NCBI GenBank assembly: GCA_938027385.1
Contig: CALJBF010000364.1
Location: 1-8,452 of the forward strand
DNA length: 8,452 bases
Direction of reading: 5' to 3'
Source of the DNA: an uncultured Porphyromonadaceae bacterium
GTDB lineage: Bacteria > Bacteroidota > Bacteroidia > Bacteroidales > Muribaculaceae
In this document: one piece after another, positions 1 to 6,676 of the stretch
Layout: each line of letters opens with the position of its first letter
Position numbering within the stretch: the stretch's first letter is position 1
The notes under the pieces: generated by a model
Told to the model about the DNA's origin: nothing
Database searches by the model: none
Seen by the model: only the letters and a program-made list of their open reading frames with translations
Made by a program: the position numbers and the translations under genes

Positions 1-19
1 ATGTAAAAAAACATATGTA

Positions 20-131
20 AATCGGCGTCCTTCAGACGCCCTCACCCTTGTGGATCTTAGTACCGTGCACGACTTCGCCCTGCGGGCTACGTCGTACACG
101 GTTACGAAGAAATCGGCGTCCTCCAGACGCC
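20..131. repeat. Nested inverted-repeat element, intergenic
   Basis: Two near-identical 21-nt copies (20-40 and 111-131, one mismatch) lie 91 bp apart. Each is a perfect hairpin: GGCGTC, a 5-nt loop (CTTCA or CTCCA), GACGCC. Between them is a long imperfect palindrome, 62-73 against 91-102 (11 of 12 pairs), with an inner GCCC-TGC-GGGC hairpin at 77-87. A further small hairpin, TGTAG/CTACA, sits at 157-171 and may belong to the same element. On the minus strand one frame is open from 144 to the left edge (48 codons, no ATG, stop just upstream at 147-145) and reads RLEDADFFVTVYDVARR in part. From memory, similar short predicted proteins occur in Bacteroidales genomes, which would fit a dispersed non-coding repeat miscalled as genes; this is unverified. 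The architecture is directly visible; the class (REP-like, MITE-like or terminator cluster) is not established. Confidence 0.65.
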
Positions 132-271
132 ACTGCGCCTTAAGTTAATAGCATTGTGTAGCGACCCTACAATTAGTATCTGTTCATTATGGCTTACCCT
201 ACTTTTTTATGTAGAGGAAGGGATTTTAAGCATTTTTAACAATCGGGGGGGTAATTGCTGAGGATTTTGCG

Positions 272-279
272 TACATTTG
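272..279 (+). promoter_or_regulatory. Candidate -7 element upstream of the secreted-protein gene
   Basis: TACATTTG matches the Bacteroidota -7 consensus TAnnTTTG and lies 40 bp before the start codon at 320. No TTG stands at the usual 19-nt spacing; the nearest, at 255-257, is only 14 nt away, and a run of seven G (245-251) occupies the place where a -33 element would be expected. It may be a weak or regulated promoter. A five-codon ORF (MNTNL, 293-310) ends 9 nt before the gene start and is probably chance. I see nothing else in 172-244. Confidence 0.45.
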
Positions 280-319
280 CGCAATAATCAACATGAATAC
301 AAACCTCTAACCCTATTAG

Positions 320-1906
320 ATGAAATCAATCTTTATCGCATGTGCTCTGGCCGCAGGGACATGCCTGTATGTCGGAGCACAGCCTCTGGCTGTCACCCTT
401 CATCCTGAGGCCTGCGCCCCTGTGGCGACGGCAGATGGCTCCGGACACCCCCTTTCCGCTCCGGGTTATGGCCGGATGGCAACCCCAGGGCAATCAGCGT
501 GCAGACAGGCTCCACGTAAGGCCGCAAGTGACGGTACGTGGAACTTCAAAAACTTTGAAGCCTACCAGAAAGTGGGTGACGAATGGGTGCGGATCCAGTC
601 TGCGACCCGTGAGATTGACCCTGTTACAGGCTACACCCTCAGTGATTTGACGGAGATTGTTTATGGCAGTTATCCCGACAATCTGCAGACGAGGTACCAG
701 CTCCGCGAGTATGAGTATGACGAATATGGCCGTGAGATACTGTGCAATGTATACCAGGGTGACACTCGCGATGCAATGGCTTTTGTCTGGCGCGATGTCA
801 CCGAGTATTTCGAAGGTACACGGTCATCTTCCAGTCCCCGCTACTGGTGCACTCAGAAAACAGCTGACAATGGCGTGACCTGGGAAGATGTTCCTTATTC
901 GCGGATTGACGAGGAGCGCGATGCCGAAGGCCGCGTGACACGGGTGACCCAATATATCTATTACTATGCCGACGATGGCGTGGGAGTTCCCGAAATACAG
1001 TCGGATGCCTCGATTGAGTACGGGGCCGCCAACCGTCCGGCAAAGGTTTCCGTTCAGAAAGGTGATGGCTCAGTCAGAGAAATACGCGATATTGAATGGG
1101 TAAGCTACGACCCTGCCGACATTTACGACATTCCATGGCTGCATTACAAATGGCTTGGAACCGGAAACAGCCTGTGCAGTCATGCGGTGTTTACTGACAG
1201 TAACGAGGGTGGACAGACAAGAACGTTCTCTTCTGACATGACCGTAGAAGGGGCGACCAGCACGGTCAGCTACACACGCATCCTTGATGGCGAGGAAAAA
1301 CCCACAGAGTGGAATGAGGTTAAGGAGGGCACATATGTGCGCTGTGACTTTCCGGGTTCTGACTACAATACATACCTTTTCGAGCTGTATTATGTGCCGG
1401 GCGAAGACTGGTGTCAGTATTGGGAAGAAGTTTCGGCCAATACTTTCCTCCCGGTTGTCAATTTCGGTATTGACAGTCGCACCATGCATCCGACCGGGCA
1501 GGACAGTGACGGAAACATGGAGTATTTCGGTGAATGCGTAAGCCGTGCAAGCGAGGTGACATATCATGAAGATTCGGGAATGGTGCATGAATATGTCACC
1601 CCCGGCGCGACTGATCGAGGCAGTGTGGATGTGGTCGGACTGGGGTTGCCCTGGTATGTCGACAAGCCGCTCGACGAATGGCCTGAACTATATGATTTCG
1701 GTACCACCCCCGATACAGCCACACCCTTCAAAAGGGTATATACCAACTGGGTGAAAGCCACTGACGCCATTGGCGCCGCCGAGGTCGACGACTCGGCTTT
1801 CCCCGTGGAATGGTACACCATCGACGGGTGTCGTGTGGCCAATCCCTCGGGGGGTATCTTTATCCGGCGCCAGGGCACACAGGCCACCAAAGTTCTGCTG
1901 AAATGA
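320..1906 (+). CDS. Secreted protein of unknown function with C-terminal tail motif
   Basis: I do not recognise a characterised family. The 528-residue protein begins with a signal peptide (about residues 1-20, hydrophobic core then ...YVGA before QP). C15 is not in a good lipobox, so signal peptidase I processing is more likely than lipoprotein export. A Pro/Ala/Gly-rich linker follows to about residue 70. The body is rich in Tyr, Asp and Glu and has tyrosine/aspartate/glycine segments such as YEYDEYGREI (131-140) and DEERDAEGRV (197-206), resembling the beta-strand repeats of some Bacteroidales surface proteins. The last 34 residues (495-528) have the pattern EWYxIDGxRVANP-GIFIRRQG-KVLLK, typical of short C-terminal modules in Bacteroidales secreted proteins and reminiscent of type IX sorting tails. 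The start follows the -7 element and immediately precedes the signal peptide. GC content looks lower than in the downstream genes. It stands alone, closed by its own terminator. Confidence 0.9.
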   Translation: MKSIFIACALAAGTCLYVGAQPLAVTLHPEACAPVATADGSGHPLSAPGYGRMATPGQSACRQAPRKAASDGTWNFKNFEAYQKVGDEWVRIQSATREIDPVTGYTLSDLTEIVYGSYPDNLQTRYQLREYEYDEYGREILCNVYQGDTRDAMAFVWRDVTEYFEGTRSSSSPRYWCTQKTADNGVTWEDVPYSRIDEERDAEGRVTRVTQYIYYYADDGVGVPEIQSDASIEYGAANRPAKVSVQKGDGSVREIRDIEWVSYDPADIYDIPWLHYKWLGTGNSLCSHAVFTDSNEGGQTRTFSSDMTVEGATSTVSYTRILDGEEKPTEWNEVKEGTYVRCDFPGSDYNTYLFELYYVPGEDWCQYWEEVSANTFLPVVNFGIDSRTMHPTGQDSDGNMEYFGECVSRASEVTYHEDSGMVHEYVTPGATDRGSVDVVGLGLPWYVDKPLDEWPELYDFGTTPDTATPFKRVYTNWVKATDAIGAAEVDDSAFPVEWYTIDGCRVANPSGGIFIRRQGTQATKVLLK

Positions 1907-1963
1907 CCGCGTGACGGGTATGTCCCGTTTCATCCTTCGGTAAAACACACACTTTTCATACAC

Positions 1964-2002
1964 GATGCCATCGCCGGCAACATGCCCGGCGATGGCATCT
2001 TT
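1964..2002 (+). terminator. Intrinsic terminator after the secreted-protein gene
   Basis: A perfect 14-bp stem (1964-1977 with 1986-1999) closes an 8-nt loop, with two more pairs possible inside the loop if one base bulges. It is followed by TTTATAT on the + strand and begins 57 nt after the stop codon. The opposite flank lacks a T-run for minus-strand termination. A smaller hairpin (ACGGG/CCCGT, 1914-1928, followed by TT) precedes it. This separates the secreted-protein gene from the kor operon. Confidence 0.7.
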
Positions 2003-2072
2003 ATATCAGCGGGTGACGAAATGTGCAAAAATGCGGGGTGTTTGCGCAAAATGTTAAGATTGCTAAAAAGTG

Positions 2073-2102
2073 TTGCAATTTACAAAACTATCACTAAATT
2101 TG
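2073..2102 (+). promoter_or_regulatory. Housekeeping promoter of the kor operon
   Basis: TTG at 2073-2075 and TAAATTTG at 2095-2102 are separated by exactly 19 nt, matching the Bacteroidota primary sigma factor consensus (-33 TTG, -7 TAnnTTTG). Transcription would start near 2107-2110, giving a leader of about 145 nt. The perfect 10-bp palindrome TTTGCGCAAA at 2041-2050 lies 22 nt upstream of the -33 box and could be an activator or repressor site, but nothing identifies its ligand. Confidence 0.8.
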
Positions 2103-2107
2103 CCTTT

Positions 2108-2254
2108 TGGAAACCGGAGGGGTTCTTCAGCCGCCTTTCAGCGGCACGAAGGGTCTCTCCGCCTGCTTAAGAAATATCACTTTTCCGGCCGTGTGACGAC
2201 CGGTGGCTTACGAGATTTAACCTTAAACTATTCAATAACCATAATTATCGAAAC
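2108..2254 (+). promoter_or_regulatory. Structured 5' leader of the kor operon
   Basis: This non-coding stretch lies between the predicted transcription start and the korD ATG. The first part can fold into a long hairpin: 2115-2128 pairs with 2148-2161 over 14 positions, four of them G-U wobbles. After a small internal loop (A2129 against A2146-C2147) comes a 5-bp GC stem (2130-2134 with 2141-2145) around a 6-nt loop. A second hairpin (2185-2192 with 2196-2203, one mismatch) follows. The final 45 nt are A/T-rich and look unstructured, as expected for a Bacteroidota start site without a Shine-Dalgarno sequence. No T-run follows either hairpin, so neither looks like a simple terminator. I do not recognise a known riboswitch. 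Confidence 0.55.
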
Positions 2255-2485
2255 ATGGCTAAAATCCACGGTGCTGTGACGATCGACAGCGAGCGCTGCA
2301 AGGGTTGCGACCTCTGTGTCGTGGCCTGTCCCTGCGACTGCCTGGCGCTTCAACCCAAGGAGGTGAACGATCGCGGTTATCATTTTGCCTATCCTGTCAA
2401 CGAGGAGGCTTGTATCGGATGCGCCGCGTGTGCCCTTGTGTGCCCCGACGCGTGCATCGAGGTGTACAAAGTCGTTGTAAAGTAA
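2255..2485 (+). CDS. korD: 2-oxoacid:ferredoxin oxidoreductase, ferredoxin (delta) subunit
   Basis: This 76-residue protein is a 2x[4Fe-4S] ferredoxin-type subunit that carries electrons from the TPP-containing alpha/beta core to soluble ferredoxin, or back in the reductive direction. Two CxxCxxCxxxCP motifs are complete: C15, C18, C21, C25 with P26, and C53, C56, C59, C63 with P64. Three extra cysteines (C27, C29, C67) lie beside the clusters. The length is that of a stand-alone delta subunit with little beyond the ferredoxin fold. It is the first gene of the operon, 27 nt before korA, and the order delta-alpha-beta-gamma is the usual one in Bacteroidales. The ATG at 2255 is preceded by an A-rich leader. 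The kor versus vor label depends on the substrate, which the sequence does not decide. Confidence 0.95.
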   Translation: MAKIHGAVTIDSERCKGCDLCVVACPCDCLALQPKEVNDRGYHFAYPVNEEACIGCAACALVCPDACIEVYKVVVK

Positions 2486-2512
2486 TCGTCACCCTCAAAA
2501 TATCAATTTCCG

Positions 2513-3598
2513 ATGAAAGAAGATGTAAAATTGATGAAGGGCAACGAGGCGATTGCCCATGCCGCCATCCGCTACGGTGCCGACGGCTATTTCGGATATC
2601 CCATCACCCCGCAGTCAGAGGTGCTCGAGACTCTCGAGGCCCTCATGCCCTGGGAGACCACAGGCATGGTCGTGCTCCAGGCCGAGAGCGAGGTCGCTTC
2701 AATAAATATGGTTTACGGCGGTGCCGCCGCCGGAAAGGCCGTGATGACCTCGTCGTCGTCGCCCGGTGTGAGCCTCATGCAGGAGGGCATCTCGTATCTG
2801 GCCGCCTCGGAACTCCCCGCGCTTATCGTGAACGTGATGCGCGGCGGCCCGGGTCTGGGTACCATCCAGCCCTCGCAGGCCGACTACTTCCAGGCAACCA
2901 AAGGTGGCGGTCACGGCGACTATCACATCATCGTGCTTGCCCCGTCGACAGTGCAGGAGATGGCCGACTTCGTAGGTCTCGGCTTTGACCTGTCGTTCAA
3001 ATACCGCACTCCGGCCATGATTCTTGCCGACGGTGTCGTGGGCCAGATGATGGAGAAGGTCGTTCTGCCTCCGCAGCGTCCGCGCCGCACCAACGAGGAG
3101 GTTGCCGCACAGTGCCCCTGGGCCGTTACCGGCAAGAACGGCGGCCGCCACGGCAATGTCATCACATCGCTTGAACTCGATTCGGCCGCCATGGAGGTGA
3201 ACAACCACCGTTTCCAGGCCACATACCGCGAGATCGAGAAAAACGAGGTGCGTTACGAGGCCGTGAACACCGAAGATGCCGAATACCTGATCGTGGCCTT
3301 CGGCTCGATCGCCCGCATCTGCCAGAAAGCCATGGAGGATGCCCGCAAGAAGGGGATAAAGGTCGGTCTTATCCGTCCCATCACCCTGTGGCCCTTCCCG
3401 ACCGAGGCTATCGCCGAGGCCGCCAAAAAGGTGAAAGGCATACTCTGCGTGGAGATCAACGCCGGTCAGATGATAGAGGATGTGCGCCTTGCCGTGGGCG
3501 ACAGTGTGCCCGTCTTCCACTACGGCCGCATGGGCGGCATCGTGCCCAATCCCCAGGAAATTCTTGACGCGCTCGAGCGTGATTTCCATATACAGTAA
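2513..3598 (+). CDS. korA: 2-oxoacid:ferredoxin oxidoreductase alpha subunit (VorB/KorA type)
   Basis: Alpha subunit of a thiamine-diphosphate-dependent enzyme that interconverts a 2-oxoacid plus CoA with acyl-CoA, CO2 and reduced ferredoxin. The 361 residues fit the compact alpha form: a POR-type pyrimidine-binding domain (about 1-230) and a transketolase C-terminal-like domain (about 245-355). Visible motifs are YPITPQSE (29-36), the acidic QAESE (56-60) that should supply the Glu contacting the TPP pyrimidine, TSSSSPG (79-85), RGGPG (110-114) and PSQADYF (120-126). The family is often called 3-methyl-2-oxobutanoate dehydrogenase subunit VorB, so branched-chain 2-oxoacids are an alternative to 2-oxoglutarate. 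It is followed 31 nt later by the beta gene. The ATG at 2513 gives the expected N terminus directly before the first conserved block (MKGNEA). Confidence 0.95.
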   Translation: MKEDVKLMKGNEAIAHAAIRYGADGYFGYPITPQSEVLETLEALMPWETTGMVVLQAESEVASINMVYGGAAAGKAVMTSSSSPGVSLMQEGISYLAASELPALIVNVMRGGPGLGTIQPSQADYFQATKGGGHGDYHIIVLAPSTVQEMADFVGLGFDLSFKYRTPAMILADGVVGQMMEKVVLPPQRPRRTNEEVAAQCPWAVTGKNGGRHGNVITSLELDSAAMEVNNHRFQATYREIEKNEVRYEAVNTEDAEYLIVAFGSIARICQKAMEDARKKGIKVGLIRPITLWPFPTEAIAEAAKKVKGILCVEINAGQMIEDVRLAVGDSVPVFHYGRMGGIVPNPQEILDALERDFHIQ

Positions 3599-3629
3599 AG
3601 TGTGTGACAACCGCTAAACAACTCACGCT

Positions 3630-4418
3630 ATGACAAGAGAAGAAATTATCCAGAACGGAACCAAAGTATATCAGCGCCCCAAGCTCCTGAAAGAGAATAT
3701 CATGCACTATTGCCCGGGGTGCTCGCACGGTGTCGTGCACAAGCTCGTGGCCGAAGTGCTCGACGAGATGGGCCTTGAGAACGAGGCTATCGGCATCGCC
3801 CCCGTGGGGTGCGCCGTGTTCGCCTACAACTACCTCGACGTAGACTGGGTGGAGGCTGCCCACGGCCGTGCCCCGGCCCTGGCGACTGCCATCTCGCGCC
3901 TGCGTCCCGACAAGGTGGTGTTCACCTATCAGGGCGACGGCGACCTTGCCGCCATCGGCACTGCCGAGACAATCCACGCCTGCACACGCGGCGAGAACAT
4001 CGTGATCATCATGATCAACAACGGTATCTACGGTATGACCGGCGGCCAGATGTCGCCCTGCACGCTTGAAGGTGCCAAGACAGCCACCACACCCTACGGG
4101 CGCCGTCACGACCTGAACGGGTTCCCCCTGAAGGTGTCGAACGTGGTGAGCCTGCTCGACGGCACATGCTATGTGACCCGTCAGGCCGTGCACACCCCCG
4201 CCGCCGTGCGCAAGGCCAAGGCCGCTCTGAAAAAAGCCTTCCAGAATGCTCTCGACAAAAAGGGCACATCGTTCGTCGAGGTGGTTGCCACCTGCTCGTC
4301 GGGCTGGAAGATGAGTCCCGAGAAATCGAACAAATGGATGGTCGACAACATGTTCGCCCACTACCCGCTGGGCGACATCAAGGATACGTCGAAAGACGCC
4401 GCCGAGCCTCAGAAATAA
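3630..4418 (+). CDS. korB: 2-oxoacid:ferredoxin oxidoreductase beta subunit (TPP-binding)
   Basis: Beta subunit that binds the diphosphate of thiamine diphosphate and the proximal [4Fe-4S] cluster; 262 residues, normal for the family. The TPP/Mg motif starts at GDGD (102-105) and ends at INNGIYGMTGGQ (129-140). HGRAPA (79-84) is another family signature. Likely cluster ligands are C28 and C31 in CPGCSHG, C61 in PVGC, and C222 in the TCSSGW segment; the assignment follows family alignment from memory. The protein lacks the large fused domains of single-chain pyruvate:ferredoxin oxidoreductases, consistent with separate alpha, gamma and delta genes around it. The tail (about 240-262) is hydrophilic. 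Spacing is 31 nt after korA and 19 nt before korC, both without Shine-Dalgarno sites. Confidence 0.95.
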   Translation: MTREEIIQNGTKVYQRPKLLKENIMHYCPGCSHGVVHKLVAEVLDEMGLENEAIGIAPVGCAVFAYNYLDVDWVEAAHGRAPALATAISRLRPDKVVFTYQGDGDLAAIGTAETIHACTRGENIVIIMINNGIYGMTGGQMSPCTLEGAKTATTPYGRRHDLNGFPLKVSNVVSLLDGTCYVTRQAVHTPAAVRKAKAALKKAFQNALDKKGTSFVEVVATCSSGWKMSPEKSNKWMVDNMFAHYPLGDIKDTSKDAAEPQK

Positions 4419-4437
4419 CCCCTAACAAGATACACTC

Positions 4438-4980
4438 ATGAAAGACGAAATCATCATCGCCGGTTTCGGCGGACAAGGTGTCCTCTCGATGGGGAAGATC
4501 CTGGCATACGCCGCCCTCGAGAATGACCAGGAAGTTACCTGGATGCCCTCTTACGGCCCCGAACAGCGCGGCGGCACGGCCAACGTGACCGTAATCCTAT
4601 CTGACGAGCCCATCTCGTCGCCCGTGCTCGATACCTATGACACCGCCGTGATTCTCAACCAGCAGAGTCTCGACAAGTTCCAGAGCAAGGTGAAACCGGG
4701 CGGGGTGCTCATCTACGACCCCTACGACATCCACCACGCCCCCACGCGCACTGACATCGATGTGGTGGCCGTGCCCGCCATGGAGGCCACCATCGCCATG
4801 GGGCAGTCGAAAGCCTACAACATGATTCTGCTCGGCGCCCTGCTGGCCAAGCGCCCCGACGTGCCCGTAGAGGCTGTCGTGCGCGGTCTGAAGAAAGCCC
4901 TCCCCGAGCGTCACCACCACCTCATCCCCGTCAACGAGCAGGCCATCCGCAAGGGCATGGAGCTCGTCGCCGGCAAATAA
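4438..4980 (+). CDS. korC: 2-oxoacid:ferredoxin oxidoreductase gamma subunit
   Basis: Gamma subunit of the same complex; 180 residues, matching the stand-alone gamma domain that completes the CoA-dependent half-reaction in multi-subunit enzymes. The glycine-rich GFGGQGV (9-15) near the N terminus and SYGPEQRGG (38-46) are the two best family signatures. There is no ferredoxin domain fused to it, in keeping with the separate korD. It is the last gene of the operon: 19 nt after korB, and followed by two consecutive hairpins and then a new promoter. Whether the complex makes or consumes 2-oxoglutarate or branched-chain 2-oxoacids cannot be read from this subunit. Confidence 0.95.
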   Translation: MKDEIIIAGFGGQGVLSMGKILAYAALENDQEVTWMPSYGPEQRGGTANVTVILSDEPISSPVLDTYDTAVILNQQSLDKFQSKVKPGGVLIYDPYDIHHAPTRTDIDVVAVPAMEATIAMGQSKAYNMILLGALLAKRPDVPVEAVVRGLKKALPERHHHLIPVNEQAIRKGMELVAGK

Positions 4981-4991
4981 CGCGCCCCTTG

Positions 4992-5048
4992 TATGGTGCC
5001 CCCGGGCGCCACACCATATCCCAAGCCGCAGGCCTCCCCTGCGGCTTG
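4992..5048 (+). terminator. Tandem hairpins at the end of the kor operon
   Basis: The first hairpin pairs 4992-4998 (TATGGTG) with 5012-5018 around a GC-rich 13-nt loop. The second is a perfect 11-bp stem (5022-5032 with 5038-5048) with a 5-nt loop. Only a weak TTT (5053-5055) follows, so termination may be inefficient or factor-assisted, but the position between korC and the rpoN promoter suits a terminator. Confidence 0.55.
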
Positions 5049-5103
5049 CGCTGTTTCCGGGAAGTCAGACTTTGGCACGGGTGACTTCGGTCGGGGTGGC
5101 TGA

Positions 5104-5133
5104 TTGCCGTGTGAGAAAAAATGCGTAAATTTG
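5104..5133 (+). promoter_or_regulatory. Housekeeping promoter of rpoN and downstream genes
   Basis: TTG at 5104-5106, a 19-nt spacer and TAAATTTG at 5126-5133 fit the Bacteroidota consensus and share both the -7 octamer and the spacing with the kor promoter. Transcription should start around 5138-5141, leaving a leader of only about 25 nt before the rpoN ATG. The promoter overlaps a possible TTG-initiated extension of rpoN, which argues against that longer start. Confidence 0.8.
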
Positions 5134-5163
5134 CAGGTTGAACGCATAGCGTTCCGGAACAGT

Positions 5164-6612
5164 ATGAACCAGGGTCAGTCACAGTATCTTGCCATAGAGC
5201 AGAAGTTGCAGCAGCGGTTGACGCCGCTGCAGGTGCAGTTTGTGCGTCTGCTTGAGATGAACGAGGCCGAGGCAGCCGATGAGGTGCGTCGCGCCCTTGA
5301 CGAGATGCCGGCACTGGAGGCTGTCGACGATGCCGCGCCCGAACCCGGGGTCCCCGGAGGAATAGACGGCGGTAGCCGCCTGTTTGCCGGTGCGGCCGCC
5401 CTGCGCGACCGCGACCTGGCGCGCGGCGCCCGCGACGATGATGACGACCGCCCCGACCGCGGTTTTCCCGACGAAGGCCCCACGCTGATCGAGTATCTTG
5501 AGACACAGCTTGCGCAGACCGAAGAGATTACCCCCGACCAACGGCTCATAGGCCGGTATGTGATAGGGAATATCGACGGTAACGGCTATCTGACCCGATC
5601 GTTGCAGGCTATCGCCGACGATATAACCATAGCCGAAGGGCACGACGTCACGGCCGCCGAGGTGGGCCGGGTGCTCGATGTGATCAAAGGTTTCGATCCC
5701 GCCGGGGTAGGGGCCACCTCGTTGCGGGAGTGCCTGATGCTGCAGCTGCAGCGCGGACGGCGCGACGTCACGTCGGTCACGGCGCTGACTATACTGCGCG
5801 ATCAGTTCGACCTGTTCGCGAAAAAGCATTTTGACCGCATTGCGAACATTCTCGGCATCACCCCCGAGAACATGCGCGACGCCGTCGAGGCTATCGGCCG
5901 TCTGAATCCCAAACCCGGGGCGTCTTTTGCCTCAGGCGCACACGAGATCACACGCCATATCGTGCCTGATTTCGAGGTAGAACCCGATGACGAGGGGCGC
6001 GTGAGCGTGCGCATGCCCAACGACATACCCGAACTGCGTGTCGAGCAGTCGTTCACCGAAGAGGCCGAGATTCCCGCTGCCTCATCGCGCGGCGCGGCCG
6101 ACGCGCGCTACTTCATAAAACGCAACCGGCAGGATGCCCAGAACTTCATCCGGGTGATCGCCATGCGGCGCGAGACGCTTTACCGCGTCATGTCGGCCAT
6201 AGTGAAGATACAGCACCGGTTCTTTGTCACCGGCGACGAAAGCACCATCCGTCCGATGGTGTTGCGCGACATCGCGGCCCTGACCGGTTATGACATCTCG
6301 GTGATCTCGCGCGCCGCGCAAGAGCAGTATGTCGCCACCCCCCCGGGGCTTTATCCATTGAAATTCTTCTTCAATGAGGCGAGCCGCGGCGCCGACCCCG
6401 ACCTGACGCACCACCGTCTGGTGGCCGAGATCCGCAAACTTGTCGATGCCGAAGACAAGCGTTCGCCGCTGAGCGACGAGGCGCTTACCGCGGCGCTCAG
6501 GGATGGCGGTCTGGATGTGGCGCGGCGCACCGTGGCAAAATACCGCGAACGGCTCGGTATTCCGGTGGCGCGTCTCAGACGCGAGACCCTTGCCGGAAAA
6601 CAGAACAGCTAA
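5164..6612 (+). CDS. rpoN: RNA polymerase sigma-54 factor
   Basis: Sigma-54 directs RNA polymerase to -24/-12 promoters and needs an ATP-driven enhancer-binding protein to open them. From the ATG at 5164 the protein has 482 residues, the usual size. Region I (about 7-52) is glutamine- and leucine-rich and ends in the typical MPALE. Region II (about 53-105) is an acidic linker with a run of five Asp. The core-binding part follows, then the helix-turn-helix region (about 365-390), the TPPGLYPLKFFF block (392-403), and the diagnostic RpoN box ARRTVAKYRE (453-462). A TTG start at 5104 would add 20 residues, but it coincides with the promoter, so 5164 is preferred. No enhancer-binding protein gene lies in the window. 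It is the first gene of a probable four-gene transcript. Confidence 0.96.
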   Translation: MNQGQSQYLAIEQKLQQRLTPLQVQFVRLLEMNEAEAADEVRRALDEMPALEAVDDAAPEPGVPGGIDGGSRLFAGAAALRDRDLARGARDDDDDRPDRGFPDEGPTLIEYLETQLAQTEEITPDQRLIGRYVIGNIDGNGYLTRSLQAIADDITIAEGHDVTAAEVGRVLDVIKGFDPAGVGATSLRECLMLQLQRGRRDVTSVTALTILRDQFDLFAKKHFDRIANILGITPENMRDAVEAIGRLNPKPGASFASGAHEITRHIVPDFEVEPDDEGRVSVRMPNDIPELRVEQSFTEEAEIPAASSRGAADARYFIKRNRQDAQNFIRVIAMRRETLYRVMSAIVKIQHRFFVTGDESTIRPMVLRDIAALTGYDISVISRAAQEQYVATPPGLYPLKFFFNEASRGADPDLTHHRLVAEIRKLVDAEDKRSPLSDEALTAALRDGGLDVARRTVAKYRERLGIPVARLRRETLAGKQNS

Positions 6613-6634
6613 CCCCAACACAATAATAAAAATC

Positions 6635-6664
6635 AATCCAACAGAACAGAATCCACCAGAACAG
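6635..6664 (+). repeat. Two-copy 15-nt direct repeat in the rpoN-PAP2 spacer
   Basis: AATCCAACAGAACAG (6635-6649) is followed directly by AATCCACCAGAACAG (6650-6664), one mismatch. A further CAGAACAG occurs at 6601-6608, inside the last rpoN codons. The 64-nt spacer is G-poor and A/C-rich and has no Shine-Dalgarno site, so it probably serves as an unstructured ribosome landing region for the next gene. Confidence 0.7.
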
Positions 6665-6676
6665 ACTTCACATTCC

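Noticed and set aside
20..131. CRISPR array or IS end
   Set aside because: There are only two repeat copies with a structured spacer, and no cas genes, transposase or target duplication are visible.
293..310. Five-codon ORF MNTNL before the secreted-protein gene
   Set aside because: It is too short to judge and has no attenuator-like codon run or alternative hairpins; probably chance.
1982..2279. Two short overlapping + strand open frames (1982-2170 and 2070-2279)
   Set aside because: They cover the terminator, the kor promoter and the structured leader, overlap korD, and have no recognisable protein features.
2699..3610. A 303-codon minus-strand open frame opposite korA
   Set aside because: It is antisense to a gene with clear family motifs; its His/Gly-rich composition is typical of the reverse frame of GC-rich codons.
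3456..4361. A 301-codon minus-strand open frame opposite korA/korB
   Set aside because: It spans the korA-korB junction in antisense, shows no family motifs, and both real genes are strongly supported.
5104..5163. TTG-initiated 20-residue extension of rpoN
   Set aside because: The TTG is the -33 element of the promoter, so translation cannot begin there on the predicted transcript; the ATG at 5164 leads directly into region I.
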